DNA of 64,000 nt from Chrysoporthe austroafricana (Eukaryota; Ascomycota; Sordariomycetes; Diaporthales; Cryphonectriaceae): contig JYIP02000001.1 of NCBI GenBank assembly GCA_001051155.2, positions 3,286,001-3,350,000 of the forward strand. The letters are read 5' to 3'. Under the pieces are notes generated by a model. That model made no database searches. It was not told the origin of the DNA and saw nothing but the letters and a program-made list of their open reading frames with translations. Every line of letters starts with the position of its first letter. Position 1 is the first letter of the stretch. Both the position numbers and the translations under genes were made by a program. Positions 45,395 through 55,457 of this stretch are shown in pieces.

Positions 45395-46668
45395 ATGCAA
45401 TCCTCCGTCTTCGCGGTCCTAGGCGCCGTGGCGCTGGCCGGAGCTCAGGTCTCCCAGGTTCAGGGCGTGCCTCCACCAGCATCACTGCTGACGATGACCA
45501 AGTCGGGAGTCCTTCCCGTTGCGCCCACAGGGTTCTCGGGCGTCGAGACGGAAGAAGGGGCAATCATCTACGATGGCCCCATGAACCCGGGCTTCGCCGG
45601 CGTCGACGGGCCTGCTGTGGCCCAGACCGACCTCCCGGCCACCACGTACGTGGCTATGCTGCCGGAGTCCATGTTCGACCCCTACGCCGGCTCGATAATC
45701 GCGGGTAGCATCATGGGCGTCGGCACGGCGAACGGTGTGCAGTTCACTGTGAACTTTACTGGGATCCCGTCCGAGACCTACGGACCATTTGGTATGCATA
45801 TTGATGCTGTCGAGGCGAGGCTCGACAACCTGGGGGCTAACATGGCTCTAAAGTCTATCATATCCACGGAATGGCGGTGCCAGCGGACGGGAATTGCACG
45901 TCGACGATGGGGCATCTTGATCCCACAAATCGCGGCGAGTACTACCCTTGCGACAACACCAATCCGCAGACTTGCCAGGCAGGGTACGTAATTCTGAGAG
46001 ATGTTATCTATCTCAAGAAGGACCAACTTTGGATATCTTGGATGAAGACAGTCTATGTTTCATGCTTTCCCTCAAGTGAACATCTACTGACTTCACAACG
46101 TACCGTAGAGACTTAGCTGGTAAGCACGGAAATATCACGTCTCAGACCTTTTCTGCGAGGTAAGTCTAAGTGACTACAACAATGATCATGGACTGTGCTG
46201 AAAATCCCGACTCACGTTGCAGCTACCTCGACCCCTATCTGTCGACCGTCCCCAACTCTTCATATTTCTTCGGCGATAAATCCGTCGTGATTCACACCAG
46301 CAATACTGTACGTGGTATTTGTTAAAGATCTCTATGCTCCCCGTGGAGCCTTTGAGTCCGAAGATATTATGTCTAAAGAGTGAAAGGGACATTACCGTTG
46401 GACTATATCGCAAAGCTTAAATTCTTTTCTTTTCGTTACTGACGCTATATCATAGACTCGCTTGACGTGTGCCAATTTCATGCAAGTAACCTCTAATGGC
46501 ACTGGCACCGGCACCGGCACCGGCACACCTACTTCTACCGGGTCCGAATCGGGATCCTCGTCTTCTTCGACGTCGCCGCCTTATGAGACTGCCGCTGCGG
46601 ACCGGACCTTTGCGGGCGGGATTTCCGGCGCTGTCGCTTTCGCGGTTGCCGCTGTCTTCTTCTTGTGA
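45395..46668 (+). CDS. GPI-anchored extracellular Cu-only superoxide dismutase
   Basis: Five exons, 45395-45791, 45854-45983, 46109-46159, 46223-46307 and 46456-46668, 291 aa, with all phases consistent. A signal peptide covers about residues 1-18. The SOD fold follows, with copper-ligand histidines in V-Y-H-I-H-G (135, 137), G-K-H-G-N (182) and V-V-I-H (217), and disulfide cysteines in DGNCTS and LTCANF. The Zn loop and electrostatic loop of Cu/Zn enzymes appear absent, as in the fungal SOD5-type Cu-only group. A Gly-Thr repeat then a Ser/Thr-rich stalk lead to a hydrophobic C-terminus (GGISGAVAFAVAAVFFL), the pattern of a GPI anchor. The enzyme would remove superoxide at the cell wall, for example during host or neighbour oxidative bursts (role inferred from Candida and related proteins). 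Confidence 0.88.
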
Positions 46669-47394
46669 TCTGATCCAAGTTGCGAGATGGGGTGTATGAA
46701 CCTGTGGAGAAATATAAGAGCTAAGCTGATGCATGCATCAGCGATTTCGCTTTTGCACGTTTTCCCCTCAGACGCATACCGCAATATTCTCATCTAGCAC
46801 TAAAGTCATGCACAAGAAACCATGAGAAATGAAGAAAGGCTCGCGATTGCCTCGCTTGAATCTCAAAGGTCGTTACTGCCGAACATCTGATGATGAGCGC
46901 TACACATCGTCATTGGGTTTATTGGTTCTGCTGTATCGTGTACTTGTGTGAAAGATACTATCAATGCGCAATAGTTGTACTCAATACACCGGTGAGGTGT
47001 TCGGTAGTGCGTTGGTGGCCGCACTTAGAACAGTCCTCAAATCCCGAAGTTCGACCAGTCTGTTTTCATGATATACTCGGCATCCTCAACCTAAAACCTA
47101 GACTTGTTCCGCAGGACGTAATCGAGCTTTGATATTTCAGTTCATCCGAGCATTTATAATCTCCCTGGGTCCCTGGCTCAACTCCCCTGTAAAACTTGCG
47201 TCACGTATGCTGACGAGGCAGTGAACGCTGGACCCACTGCCCTGAAACAGGTCAACGCTGTGTGGCAACATAGATCGACAGCGAACGGTAGCGTAATAGC
47301 TCCAAGCACCAGTGGCTTTCAATTTCACGGATTTCGAAGCCCTGGTCAATTCTTACAATCTTCTATACTCAAGCCCCCCACTCTCACACCAAAA
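46669..47394. other. Spacer between the SOD and GH43 genes
   Basis: No gene is seen. The frame ahead of the GH43 start is open but has no ATG before 47395. Confidence 0.45.
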
Positions 47395-48534
47395 ATGTCA
47401 AATCGAACGATCTGCGGGAGCGATACCCCTGATCCATGGATGATCACGGCGCATGGGAAATTCTATCTCACCTTTACGCTGGGAAACCGAGTGGAAATCT
47501 GGTGCTCTTCGCAGCCGGAAGACTTCCACGACTGCCAAAAGAGCGCTGTCTGGCATCCACCATTGGGATCACCCTGGTCTGATAACATCTGGGCTCCTGA
47601 GCTTCGTCAGTGCATCCCAGCTCCTCCTGTCGAGTTCCGACTCCGCCCACTAACCTGAAGAACAGACTACCTGCAGGGAAAATGGTACATATACACCTGC
47701 GGCGCGCCCCCTGGTGTTGGCAATCCAGGTCACCGCACCATCCTTCTCAGGTCTGCGAAGGCTGATCCCATGGACGCCAGCGGGTGGGAATTCCTGGGCC
47801 TACTCAAAGGGATGCCTGACCACTGGGCCATTGATGCCACCGTCTTCTCACCTAACGGCCAAGACCTCTACTGTTGCTGGTCCGGGTGGCCCATCGGTGA
47901 CCATTCTGATACACAGCAGGACCTCTTTCTCATCAAGATGGCCTCGCCCGAGGAAGCCATCGCCGACACTTTAGTCTGTATCTCGAAGGCAGAACTGCAG
48001 TGGGAACGGCCTGATAACGGGCGGCGGGGAGTGAACGAGGGCCCAACTTGGGTCGACTTCCAGGGCTTCCGGGGGATTGTGTACTCCGCGGACGGCAGCT
48101 GGACAAGCGACTACAAGCTGGCACTGTTGGCGCTTGTCGGACACGATCCCTTGCTCCCCGAGAGCTGGGTGAAGAGACAAGTGCCGCTCTTGGTCAGTGA
48201 CCGTCATCTGGGCGGGCCGTTCGGTCCGGGGCACGCCAGCTTTCTACCGAGTCCTTTCAACGACGGGCGCATCTTCTGCATTTACCACGCCACGGAGCAC
48301 GAAAACGAGGGCTGGGCTAACCGAAAGGCTCGTATCATCAACCTCGGGCCCGAATGCTTCGCGTCGGACGCTCAGCCGGTGTGCTGTGCCTACCAGACAA
48401 GTTATCCTGGCCTCGGGCCCGGTGATGTCCGCGACAATCTGGGTCACACGATCGGGAAGATCGTTGAGAAGGCTCCGGCACAGATCAAGGGGCCACTTGA
48501 AAACATTCTCGGGCAGGCAAGGAAGTTCTTTTGA
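47395..48534 (+). CDS. Glycoside hydrolase family 43 (arabinofuranosidase/xylosidase type), intracellular
   Basis: Two exons, 47395-47605 and 47666-48534, 359 aa. The intron has a GTCAGT donor, a CACTAAC branch and a GAACAG acceptor. GH43 five-bladed propeller: the catalytic base is the Asp in D-P-W-M near residue 13, the pKa-modulating Asp is in A-I-D-A-T near 127 and the general acid Glu is in N-E-G-P near 195. W-A-P-E-L-H near 69 and the histidine-containing I-Y-H-A-T-E-H near 300 also fit. The family removes arabinose or xylose from plant cell-wall oligosaccharides. There is no signal peptide, so it probably works inside the cell on imported oligosaccharides. Subfamily and exact substrate cannot be fixed by eye. 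Confidence 0.87.
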
Positions 48535-49333
48535 GATCCGCCGTACACGGACCACCTTTCCCAAGTAGACGCGGGAGATGATGGTTATACAGACGCGCTC
48601 CAGCTCGAGAGCTAGACTTCCTAGGTAGACAAGAGTGACAGAACGGAGACCTCAGACAGTGCAAGCTATATTCTGACAGGTGCAGTAGAAGTGGTACACG
48701 TCTTCTATCAAAGTGCAAACAGTCGCTAAAGCTCCCACACGGTTACATGAGGCCGAATTATAAGTATCGTGCTCGAAAAGCATATTATTCCTATCGAGTT
48801 TGTTTCCTTACCAAGTAGGCATACTCGTCTTGGCCCTGTGCGTATCTACAAGCCGTCCAGAGAAGAATTTCTTGCGAGGCTCGTAGCTTCCATACTGTCC
48901 TCTCGATCTTTGGCGCCCTCTACAGTTGTACCGATGCATCGTCGCTTCTTGGACGTTCCAGCTCAAAACGAGGCAAGTCCGGCGAGTGAGTCACCGATCG
49001 GCGTGGTATTCTAGCAGTGTTGCTGCGCCTTCCTGGTGGGCCGCTAAGGGGCTTTACGGATTGCAGCCAGCCGATATCAACATTGACAAACCCAAGCTCT
49101 CTGCTCTAATCTTACGCGACCTTCTCTTGTTTTGAAAGACTGTATTTTATTGGAATATCAAAAAGGGCCATCTCATTCGTTACACGTCCATCGTTCGGTA
49201 CCCTTCGCACCGCTACGACAGTCGGCACTCGCATTGAAGACATCAACACACGTTGTTGTCGCGCCGTCGAAGGCTCCGTGCGATCCTCGACTTTTCTTTC
49301 GGATTGAAATTGGATAGAGGCAGCAACTCAAAT
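48535..49333. other. 0.8-kb spacer
   Basis: No gene is seen between the GH43 and SGNH hydrolase genes. Confidence 0.45.
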
Positions 49334-50890
49334 ATGGCCGAATCAACATCGACAAGAGCAGCTGCTACATGTTCGGCACGTGGGCCGACGAATGCCCTAG
49401 GGGCTGCCAGACAAATGAGCCAGTTTAAGCGGCGCTCTCTGGAGACCTCGCGGGACGATCACCTACAGAGGCTTGCGAAATCCTCAAGGATACCGATCAT
49501 GGTGCTCCTCGGCGATTCTATGATCGAGCGCATGACAACTACAGGGATGTCCCCAAGCCTTGAGTTGTGGCCGTCGCACACGATGATGACTGCAGCTCAA
49601 TTGGAAGACATGAGCAGTGATTTCAAATGGGAATCCTTGCTGAGGGGCATATCAAGGCTCGGCGGCCTTTACAAGATCACAGAGGACTCAGAATACAAGG
49701 CCTTCGGCAGGCTCAGCAGCGTGTTGAACGCAGGCTGCGGCGGCGACAAGATTGAGAATATGCTCTTTCGGTTGCTCGGGGACCCGGAAATGGACCTGAC
49801 AGGATTGATCGACGCTCTCGCCCGACGAAAAGGTAGCGTGAGGCTTTGGGTGATCCATGGGGGCACCAACAATCTGCATAAGAAGAAGGGCCTCTCCGAC
49901 CGCAGCATTGATGTTATGCGCGTGCTCCTGACCAGTATACTGCAAACATCTGCACCAGGAACCCACATCCTGCTTACAGGTCTATTTTACCGCAATGATA
50001 TTCCGAACGAGCTTGTGGATCAAGCCAACGCGAAACTCAGGTCTCTTGTTGATGAAGTCGCTGAAGCATTCCCCGGCCTACCAGCGGAGACATTGTCGCT
50101 AGAGCCAGAAGGCTGGTGCACATACAGGATAGGGAGGTCAAAGGACTCTGGACTTGGGTCCTCTGCGGATGAAGACTCTCGGGAACTGGCCAGGACTACT
50201 ACGAAGGTTGAGCCATCACCGCCGCGTGCTTTGAAGCACGAGAGAGCCGCCTCGGGGGATTCTGGCCTGTCTGAAGGCGAGCCAAATACATCCGAAGAAA
50301 CGCAGCTTTCCGAGAAAGCCAAAGGAAAGAGGCCGGTTGCTCCGCTCAGTGAAATGACCAGGGTCGACCGACTTGATTTCGTGTCACCACTTGCAGTACC
50401 ACCAGCGACGCAGAAGGACAATGAACCGGGGATGGGATACTTTGACGCCGATGATAGGCGCGATTCTGCCATCAGCGCAGCATTATCGGAAGCAGATACG
50501 TACAGAAAGGGGAGTCTGACCCGACCGACCAATGGCGCGGCGATTGCCTCCAGCCCAGATCCCACGATGCCTCAATTCAAGCCGAACTGGTGGGATCTCA
50601 TTCCACCTTCAAGACAAACCACCCCTCGAATCATGTTTTTACCCGCACCGGTTGGAATTGACCCCGAGGTGGATTTAGAAGATCACGTCCATTTGAACCT
50701 GCAAGGCTATCGACAATGGATGAATGCCCTTTTTCCCGAGGTGATGGCCATGTTGATTCGCGCTGACCAGATGTATCGGACAACGAAGTGTGGCGATCCA
50801 CAGCATGGGCTGGGAGATTCTATCCGAAATACACGATACGGAACAATAATCATGGATCGGGCAGAAACATCAGTGGGACGATGTGGTTAG
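49334..50890 (+). CDS. SGNH (GDSL-like) hydrolase with a large disordered insert
   Basis: One exon, 518 aa from ATG 49334 to TAG 50888-50890. SGNH blocks are visible: block I L-L-G-D-S-M-I near residues 58-64 (nucleophile Ser), block II-like N-A-G-C-G-G-D near 134, block III H-G-G-T-N-N-L near 174-180 (Asn) and block V D-H-V-H-L-N near 449-454 (catalytic Asp and His). Between blocks III and V lie about 200 residues of Ser/Glu/Pro-rich, low-order sequence (roughly 255-430), far longer than the usual loop. The frame continues open after the TAG for another 229 codons (to 51580), suggesting a longer protein, an unrecognised intron, readthrough or a nonsense change. No signal peptide. The substrate is unknown. 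Confidence 0.75.
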   Translation: MAESTSTRAAATCSARGPTNALGAARQMSQFKRRSLETSRDDHLQRLAKSSRIPIMVLLGDSMIERMTTTGMSPSLELWPSHTMMTAAQLEDMSSDFKWESLLRGISRLGGLYKITEDSEYKAFGRLSSVLNAGCGGDKIENMLFRLLGDPEMDLTGLIDALARRKGSVRLWVIHGGTNNLHKKKGLSDRSIDVMRVLLTSILQTSAPGTHILLTGLFYRNDIPNELVDQANAKLRSLVDEVAEAFPGLPAETLSLEPEGWCTYRIGRSKDSGLGSSADEDSRELARTTTKVEPSPPRALKHERAASGDSGLSEGEPNTSEETQLSEKAKGKRPVAPLSEMTRVDRLDFVSPLAVPPATQKDNEPGMGYFDADDRRDSAISAALSEADTYRKGSLTRPTNGAAIASSPDPTMPQFKPNWWDLIPPSRQTTPRIMFLPAPVGIDPEVDLEDHVHLNLQGYRQWMNALFPEVMAMLIRADQMYRTTKCGDPQHGLGDSIRNTRYGTIIMDRAETSVGRCG

Positions 50891-50932
50891 GAACACAGGG
50901 GCCCAAACTGGATTCAGATCAACAGAAAGACC

Positions 50933-51580
50933 ATGAAGCCATTCATTGATACACTAGGGGAGCGGCGAGATGGACGAGGCCGAATCTGCCGAGGCTCTAC
51001 AGTGTTCGACTACCCTATCGTCAGAGAGTCAATCGCCGAAATGAACCCAGCCAATGAAGAGGAGGAGAAAGGTGCCAAGATGCAACAGCTGAGCTCGAAA
51101 TTCAAGTCCACCGAGGCGAGCGACGACGCTGAGGAAGACGAATGGGACTGGTCCGTGACATTATATGTACCACAGACTCCATCTAGACAGTCTGAGCTGG
51201 CGTCTCCCACAACACCAAGATCACCAGCAGTGAGATTCTCTCCGCCCGCAAGTCCGGGCTTGGCAGAAGCAAGGACACCTTGGGGAGAGATCCCTTCAGA
51301 CCTCACAAGCAGGATGATGGGGACGACAAAAGCTGCAGAACCTTCTACACCACTCAAACAAATCCCAGGATCCGACATTCCGAGGACGACAGAAACGCCG
51401 ATATCCTCAATCCCAACAAAGCCAGAAGCAGCATCTCCAGAAGTTGGGATATCACAGCCTCCCGAACAGGCACCACGCTTACGGACAGCATCGCCCACCA
51501 CATCTCCTGGAACCCGAGAAAGACTTCGTGCCTCTCTGAGCTCGCTGAAGGAGAAGCTCCAAAAGTCTTTCCAGAAGTAG
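50933..51580 (+). CDS. Open frame continuing the SGNH gene after one stop codon (possible C-terminal tail)
   Basis: 215 codons from ATG 50933 to TAG, in the same reading frame as the SGNH gene and only 42 bp past its stop. The translation is disordered: an acidic patch (EEDEWDWS), many S/T-P sites (TPRSP, SPPASP, TSPGT) and a basic helical end (RLRASLSSLKEKLQKSFQK). The spacing is too short for an independent fungal promoter, so it is more likely part of the upstream gene than a separate one. An in-frame intron is possible: a GTGTGG donor at 50788 pairs with acceptors at 50898, 50916 or 50925, all multiples of three, but I see no good branch point. No function assigned. Confidence 0.45.
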   Translation: MKPFIDTLGERRDGRGRICRGSTVFDYPIVRESIAEMNPANEEEEKGAKMQQLSSKFKSTEASDDAEEDEWDWSVTLYVPQTPSRQSELASPTTPRSPAVRFSPPASPGLAEARTPWGEIPSDLTSRMMGTTKAAEPSTPLKQIPGSDIPRTTETPISSIPTKPEAASPEVGISQPPEQAPRLRTASPTTSPGTRERLRASLSSLKEKLQKSFQK

Positions 51581-52942
51581 CCTGGCATATTGAATGTCTG
51601 TCAACCTGGTTTGTCATCCGGCTCTTCTAGGTGCCTCACTGTAATTGGAGTGACGTGGGGGTTCTGAGCAGCGTGGCTTGGACAAGCGATCATTTTGTAC
51701 CTTTTAAAACTCAGCGTTTGTACTTGCCAAAACCTGTAGTACATTTTACAGATCTGTAGGAGAGCGCTTTTGCTCTCGACCTACAGGCCATAAAGCCGAT
51801 TTCTTCGAACCCTGATTGTGCATTTCAGGTCTGGCATTGAGATGCCACCATAGAGTAGACCATGGTTGAGAAAACACGTAAAATGATCGTCGTGTCGCCA
51901 CATTTGCAGGTAGGAATCTGCGGTTTCTACGAGGTAGGGGCTACGGTGATCCTTCGCATTATAACCCGCCCCCCCCCCCACTAGAGAAAAGGTAAATATC
52001 CCACATCTCTCTCACCGTATAAATCTCCTAGTATTGGGTCGTGACAAACACGGGCAACTGCGTAAGGGTGGCCACAGAAAGTTTATTCTTGATGGACTAT
52101 ATCTCATCACATCTCCAGCTGTTCGGATTTGGTGATTCCGCCAAAGCAATTCCCGAACCGACCCGAGCAGAGGACAACATGAATGTCTGTCACTGCTAGC
52201 CTGAGCGATATTTTCAAGGTGACCTTGAGCATCGACGATCCTTGCCACTAATATCATATGCTACAATAGGACCGCTTATATCGACTTGTGTCAGCCACCG
52301 CCTTGAACACTGACGATCCCCAGGGGCCAACACCATAGCTTTGGGAAGTCATCCCAACGTCAAAGTTGAGGAGCTGTTCTTCACTCCAATGACAGGCCCA
52401 CGTTTCTGTCACAGCTGTTAAGGTTCCGGACTTCCGTTCGCCTAATTAACCATGTTCGCATCCTGCAATGCCGGCATCACGCTTCCATCGCCCAACACGC
52501 ACCAAGACCCTGGTGAGCCGACGTTGGAAGCGTTCACAACAAGCACAAGAGTGGAGCGCATCCTTGATCTTGCGTGTCGGTATTCCCGGTTTGAACACAG
52601 TGCGATGTTCTGGCGTATTACAGCACAAAAGAGCCGTGCCGCAGCTCTGAAAAACTTCTAACGGGAGGTGATTTCTCACTTCTCACTTCCCTTTCTGTCT
52701 TGTTTTTCATGCCCAACATGTCACGGATACTGATCACCCGAGCGCGATCGCGGGTTCTTCCCCTCTTTGCGAGCGTACCTAGAGGGATTATAGTATTTCC
52801 TATCCAACAGGAGTACTCGCTGATGCGACGTTACTCAGCGCCCCAATCCTATGGGACGATCCGGAGAAGCTCGTGCCGTGCAAAGCTGGGCTGTTTGGCG
52901 TCCTCTTGCCAACTCCAAACCCGAAAAGCCGTAACTGTCGCA
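51581..52942. other. 1.4-kb spacer
   Basis: No supported gene. A 69-codon ATG-started frame at 52452-52661 and open sequence in the methyltransferase frame upstream of 52943 have no recognisable motif. A C-run sits at 51969-51980. Confidence 0.4.
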
Positions 52943-53954
52943 ATGAAGGAGTTTTCGAAGGAGAAGATCCGTTTGACGGGTCCCGAGGAGATGCTCCTCG
53001 GCACCCTGTACATGCGAGCCGAAGACTGTCGATCATCGCAGCCCGTCCTGGGCGATCACTACGCGCAGCAGCTTCTTGACCGGTGCGAGATCAATGTCGG
53101 GGAAACCCACTACCAGAAAAATCCACAATGGGTTCGGGCTGTAGCATGTCGTGGCAAACTGCTTGATGATTGGTGCCAGGTATGCGACAGCCTCAGGTGC
53201 TCTTTGAGTTAGGCTAGCTAACAACCGGAAGGACTTCCTGGATAAACACGGCGATAATCCAGTGACAGTCATTCATCTCGCCTGCGGCCTGGATAGCAGA
53301 TACTGGCGAGTCAGAAAAGGGAAAAATGTGCGCTGGTTAGACATCGACCAGCCTATGGTGGTGGACTTACGAGAGCGCTTAGTCCCCCAGCCGGATGGCG
53401 ACTATAAACTACGCACTCTTCAGATCACAAAGCCTGGCTGGACTCGCGACATACCGAACGATCGGCCCACACTTGTGATTGGCGAGGGCTTGTTCATGTA
53501 CCTCGAACCCGAGGAGGGCAGGGCGATCTTCCGGGAAATCGCGAATACCTTCGTAGAAGGAGAAATCCACTTCGACACGTTGTGCTCGCTCAGCAGGACG
53601 CTCACGTCTTGGGTTCCGCTGCTGCAATCGAGCAAATCAGTTTTCAAATGGGGAACTAATGATCCGCGGGGTGAGGTTGAGGTTCTACACCCCAAGCTGA
53701 AATTGAAAGACCAGAGATTGTGGGCTGACTACAATGGAACGAATCCACCTATGTTTGGCGAGTTATTCACTTGGCTCGCGACATGGGTCCCGAGTTATAA
53801 GTGGGACCTCTGTTTGAATCGGTTTGAGTTTGAATCTCGACTGCCCTCATCGGACAACTGGAAGCACATCACAGCGCAGGTATGTCATGTCGCGTTTCAA
53901 TCTCAGAATGAGCGAGAGGCCGAATTACCAGTTTATAAAACATTTCTTATATAG
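52943..53954 (+). CDS. LCMT/PPM-family SAM-dependent methyltransferase
   Basis: Two exons, 52943-53179 and 53232-53954, 319 aa. The intron has a GTATGC donor, a GCTAAC branch and a GGAAG acceptor. The leucine carboxyl methyltransferase family fold (Pfam LCM) is shown by the N-terminal LTGPEEMLLGTLYMRAEDCR, SAM motif I H-L-A-C-G-L-D-S-R near residues 94-102, the following acidic W-L-D-I-D near 114, and motif G-E-G-L-F-M-Y-L near 162. The length fits the family. Members include the PP2A methyltransferase PPM1 and many small-molecule O-methyltransferases of fungi and bacteria. This one lacks the extra features of PPM1 or PPM2, so a small-molecule substrate is more likely (inference). Confidence 0.85.
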
Positions 53955-54335
53955 CCTCTAGCTTACATCAACTAGAGGAAGACAGTATGAATTTGACATT
54001 TGAGAATGTTCCTGATGCAATCAGTCTTATATATCGTAGGAAGAATCATAGAATGATATTTTAGGTGTTTATTCTATACAACTAGAATTATAGAATACTA
54101 GATTAAAGATAGTGAGAAGGCAAATGGATTTATGCTCAAGCGCGTAGAAAAGTGTGCGCAAAAATGCCTCTTAGCTAGCACACAGCCGGCCTAGTCAAGA
54201 CTCTTACTTCCATTGGAGCCTCAGCGAGGAAGTCGTCAACCTTGCGGGCTCCATATAGACTTGTTGTGATCATTTCCCTGATTCTTAGGTCGACGTGACC
54301 TCTTGAGTCCGCAGAAGTCATTGTAGCCAGAGACT
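53955..54335. other. Spacer with an AT-rich tract
   Basis: The sequence around 53990-54110 is notably AT-rich with runs of TAGAATTATAGAATACTAG type. It is probably the shared 3' flank of two convergent genes. Confidence 0.45.
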
Positions 54336-55457
54336 TTAACCAACGTACTCGCAAGTGACCTCGGTGGTGCCAGTGGTAGAACAGTCAGTCAGAACCTCGA
54401 GGCTCTGGCGGATGTCAACAATTGTGGTACCAGACACGGATGGAGAGCAGTCCTTGAAGGTGACGGTGCCAAAGTCGGCGAAGTTGACCAGGCTGCTGCC
54501 GGACTCGAAGTCCTCGACAATCCACTCGGCGTTGTATTCGCAGAGCGGAGAGCTCTCGGCGGAGAAGGATTGCGTGACCTTCTTTCCGGTGGTCTTTGGA
54601 CTCGGTCAGCATTCGCCGCGGAAAGATATCTCGCTTTCTTTTCCTTTTTTTTTCCTTGGGGGGAGGGGGGAGGAACGTTGATATTTCGAGTAAAGAGCCT
54701 GGCCAAGCCAGTCTGCTGAAGTCCTTCAAATCATCGAGATGACAGTTGAAAGGGGGTGCTCACTGTATTCTCAAGCTCAACGGTACCAGCCTTGTCACTG
54801 CTGGCCGACGCAGTCATGACGATTGTATCGCCAGCAGAGACAGAGAACCCAGAGAAGTCGTAGGCATAGTTAGGGTACCACTCGTACCAAGCATCTGAAA
54901 TAGATTAATTTCAGTTCGAGAAAGCCAACATGGGTGCTTTATCACTCGTAGACTAGCCGCCTGAAGTATTAGAACGCATACCGAAAGTGACTCCGCCACG
55001 GCCGGCGTAGAAGTCAACACCAGTCTGAAGGATAGCAGATGTACAAGTATCGCCGTCAATGCCAACCCAAGCGGAGGCAGCATACTTCGACGAAGAGCTG
55101 CCTCCACTGGGAACGGAGGGAGTAGGCACGACCTGTCGTGATCCGCGTCAGCATGTTGCTATCTGGAAGTGTCATAGCGTGGCATATACTCACGATGGTC
55201 CCAGTAACATCACTCAGACCCGTGCCGATCTTGACGGCACCGGCCCAGTTGCTATCATATGACACGTCGCTGCTGTTCCTCGAGCCCGACTCCACACCCT
55301 CCATCAGGCCGCGGCGGAAGTTGCGGAGACGCTCGAGACGAGTGTGAGCACGGGGCTCACGCGGCACCAGCTTGACGCCATCACCGATATCGATGATGCC
55401 GTTGGGAGCAGCGGCAACTATAGTGATGAGGGCTGCGAGAGCGGCGGTGCACTTCAT
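54336..55457 (-). CDS. Peptidase family G1 (eqolisin) secreted glutamic protease
   Basis: Four exons on the minus strand: 55457-55194, 55132-54982, 54894-54764 and 54593-54336, 267 aa. Acceptors are GACAG, TTCAG and CAAAG, and all joins are in frame. A signal peptide (residues ~1-17) and a basic propeptide (~18-65) precede the mature enzyme, which begins before S-N-W-A-G-A-V. Catalytic residues of the scytalidoglutamic-peptidase family are visible: Gln in A-I-L-Q-T-G (about residue 124) and Glu in A-E-W-I-V-E (about residue 205), together with A-W-V-G-I-D-G and W-Y-E-W-Y-P. Four or more cysteines suggest disulfides. The size matches the family (about 260-280 aa precursors). It is an acid-active extracellular endopeptidase found almost only in filamentous fungi and some bacteria. 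Confidence 0.92.

Noticed and set aside
52452..52661. 69-codon ATG-started plus-strand frame
   Set aside because: Short, with no motif; more likely part of the methyltransferase upstream region.
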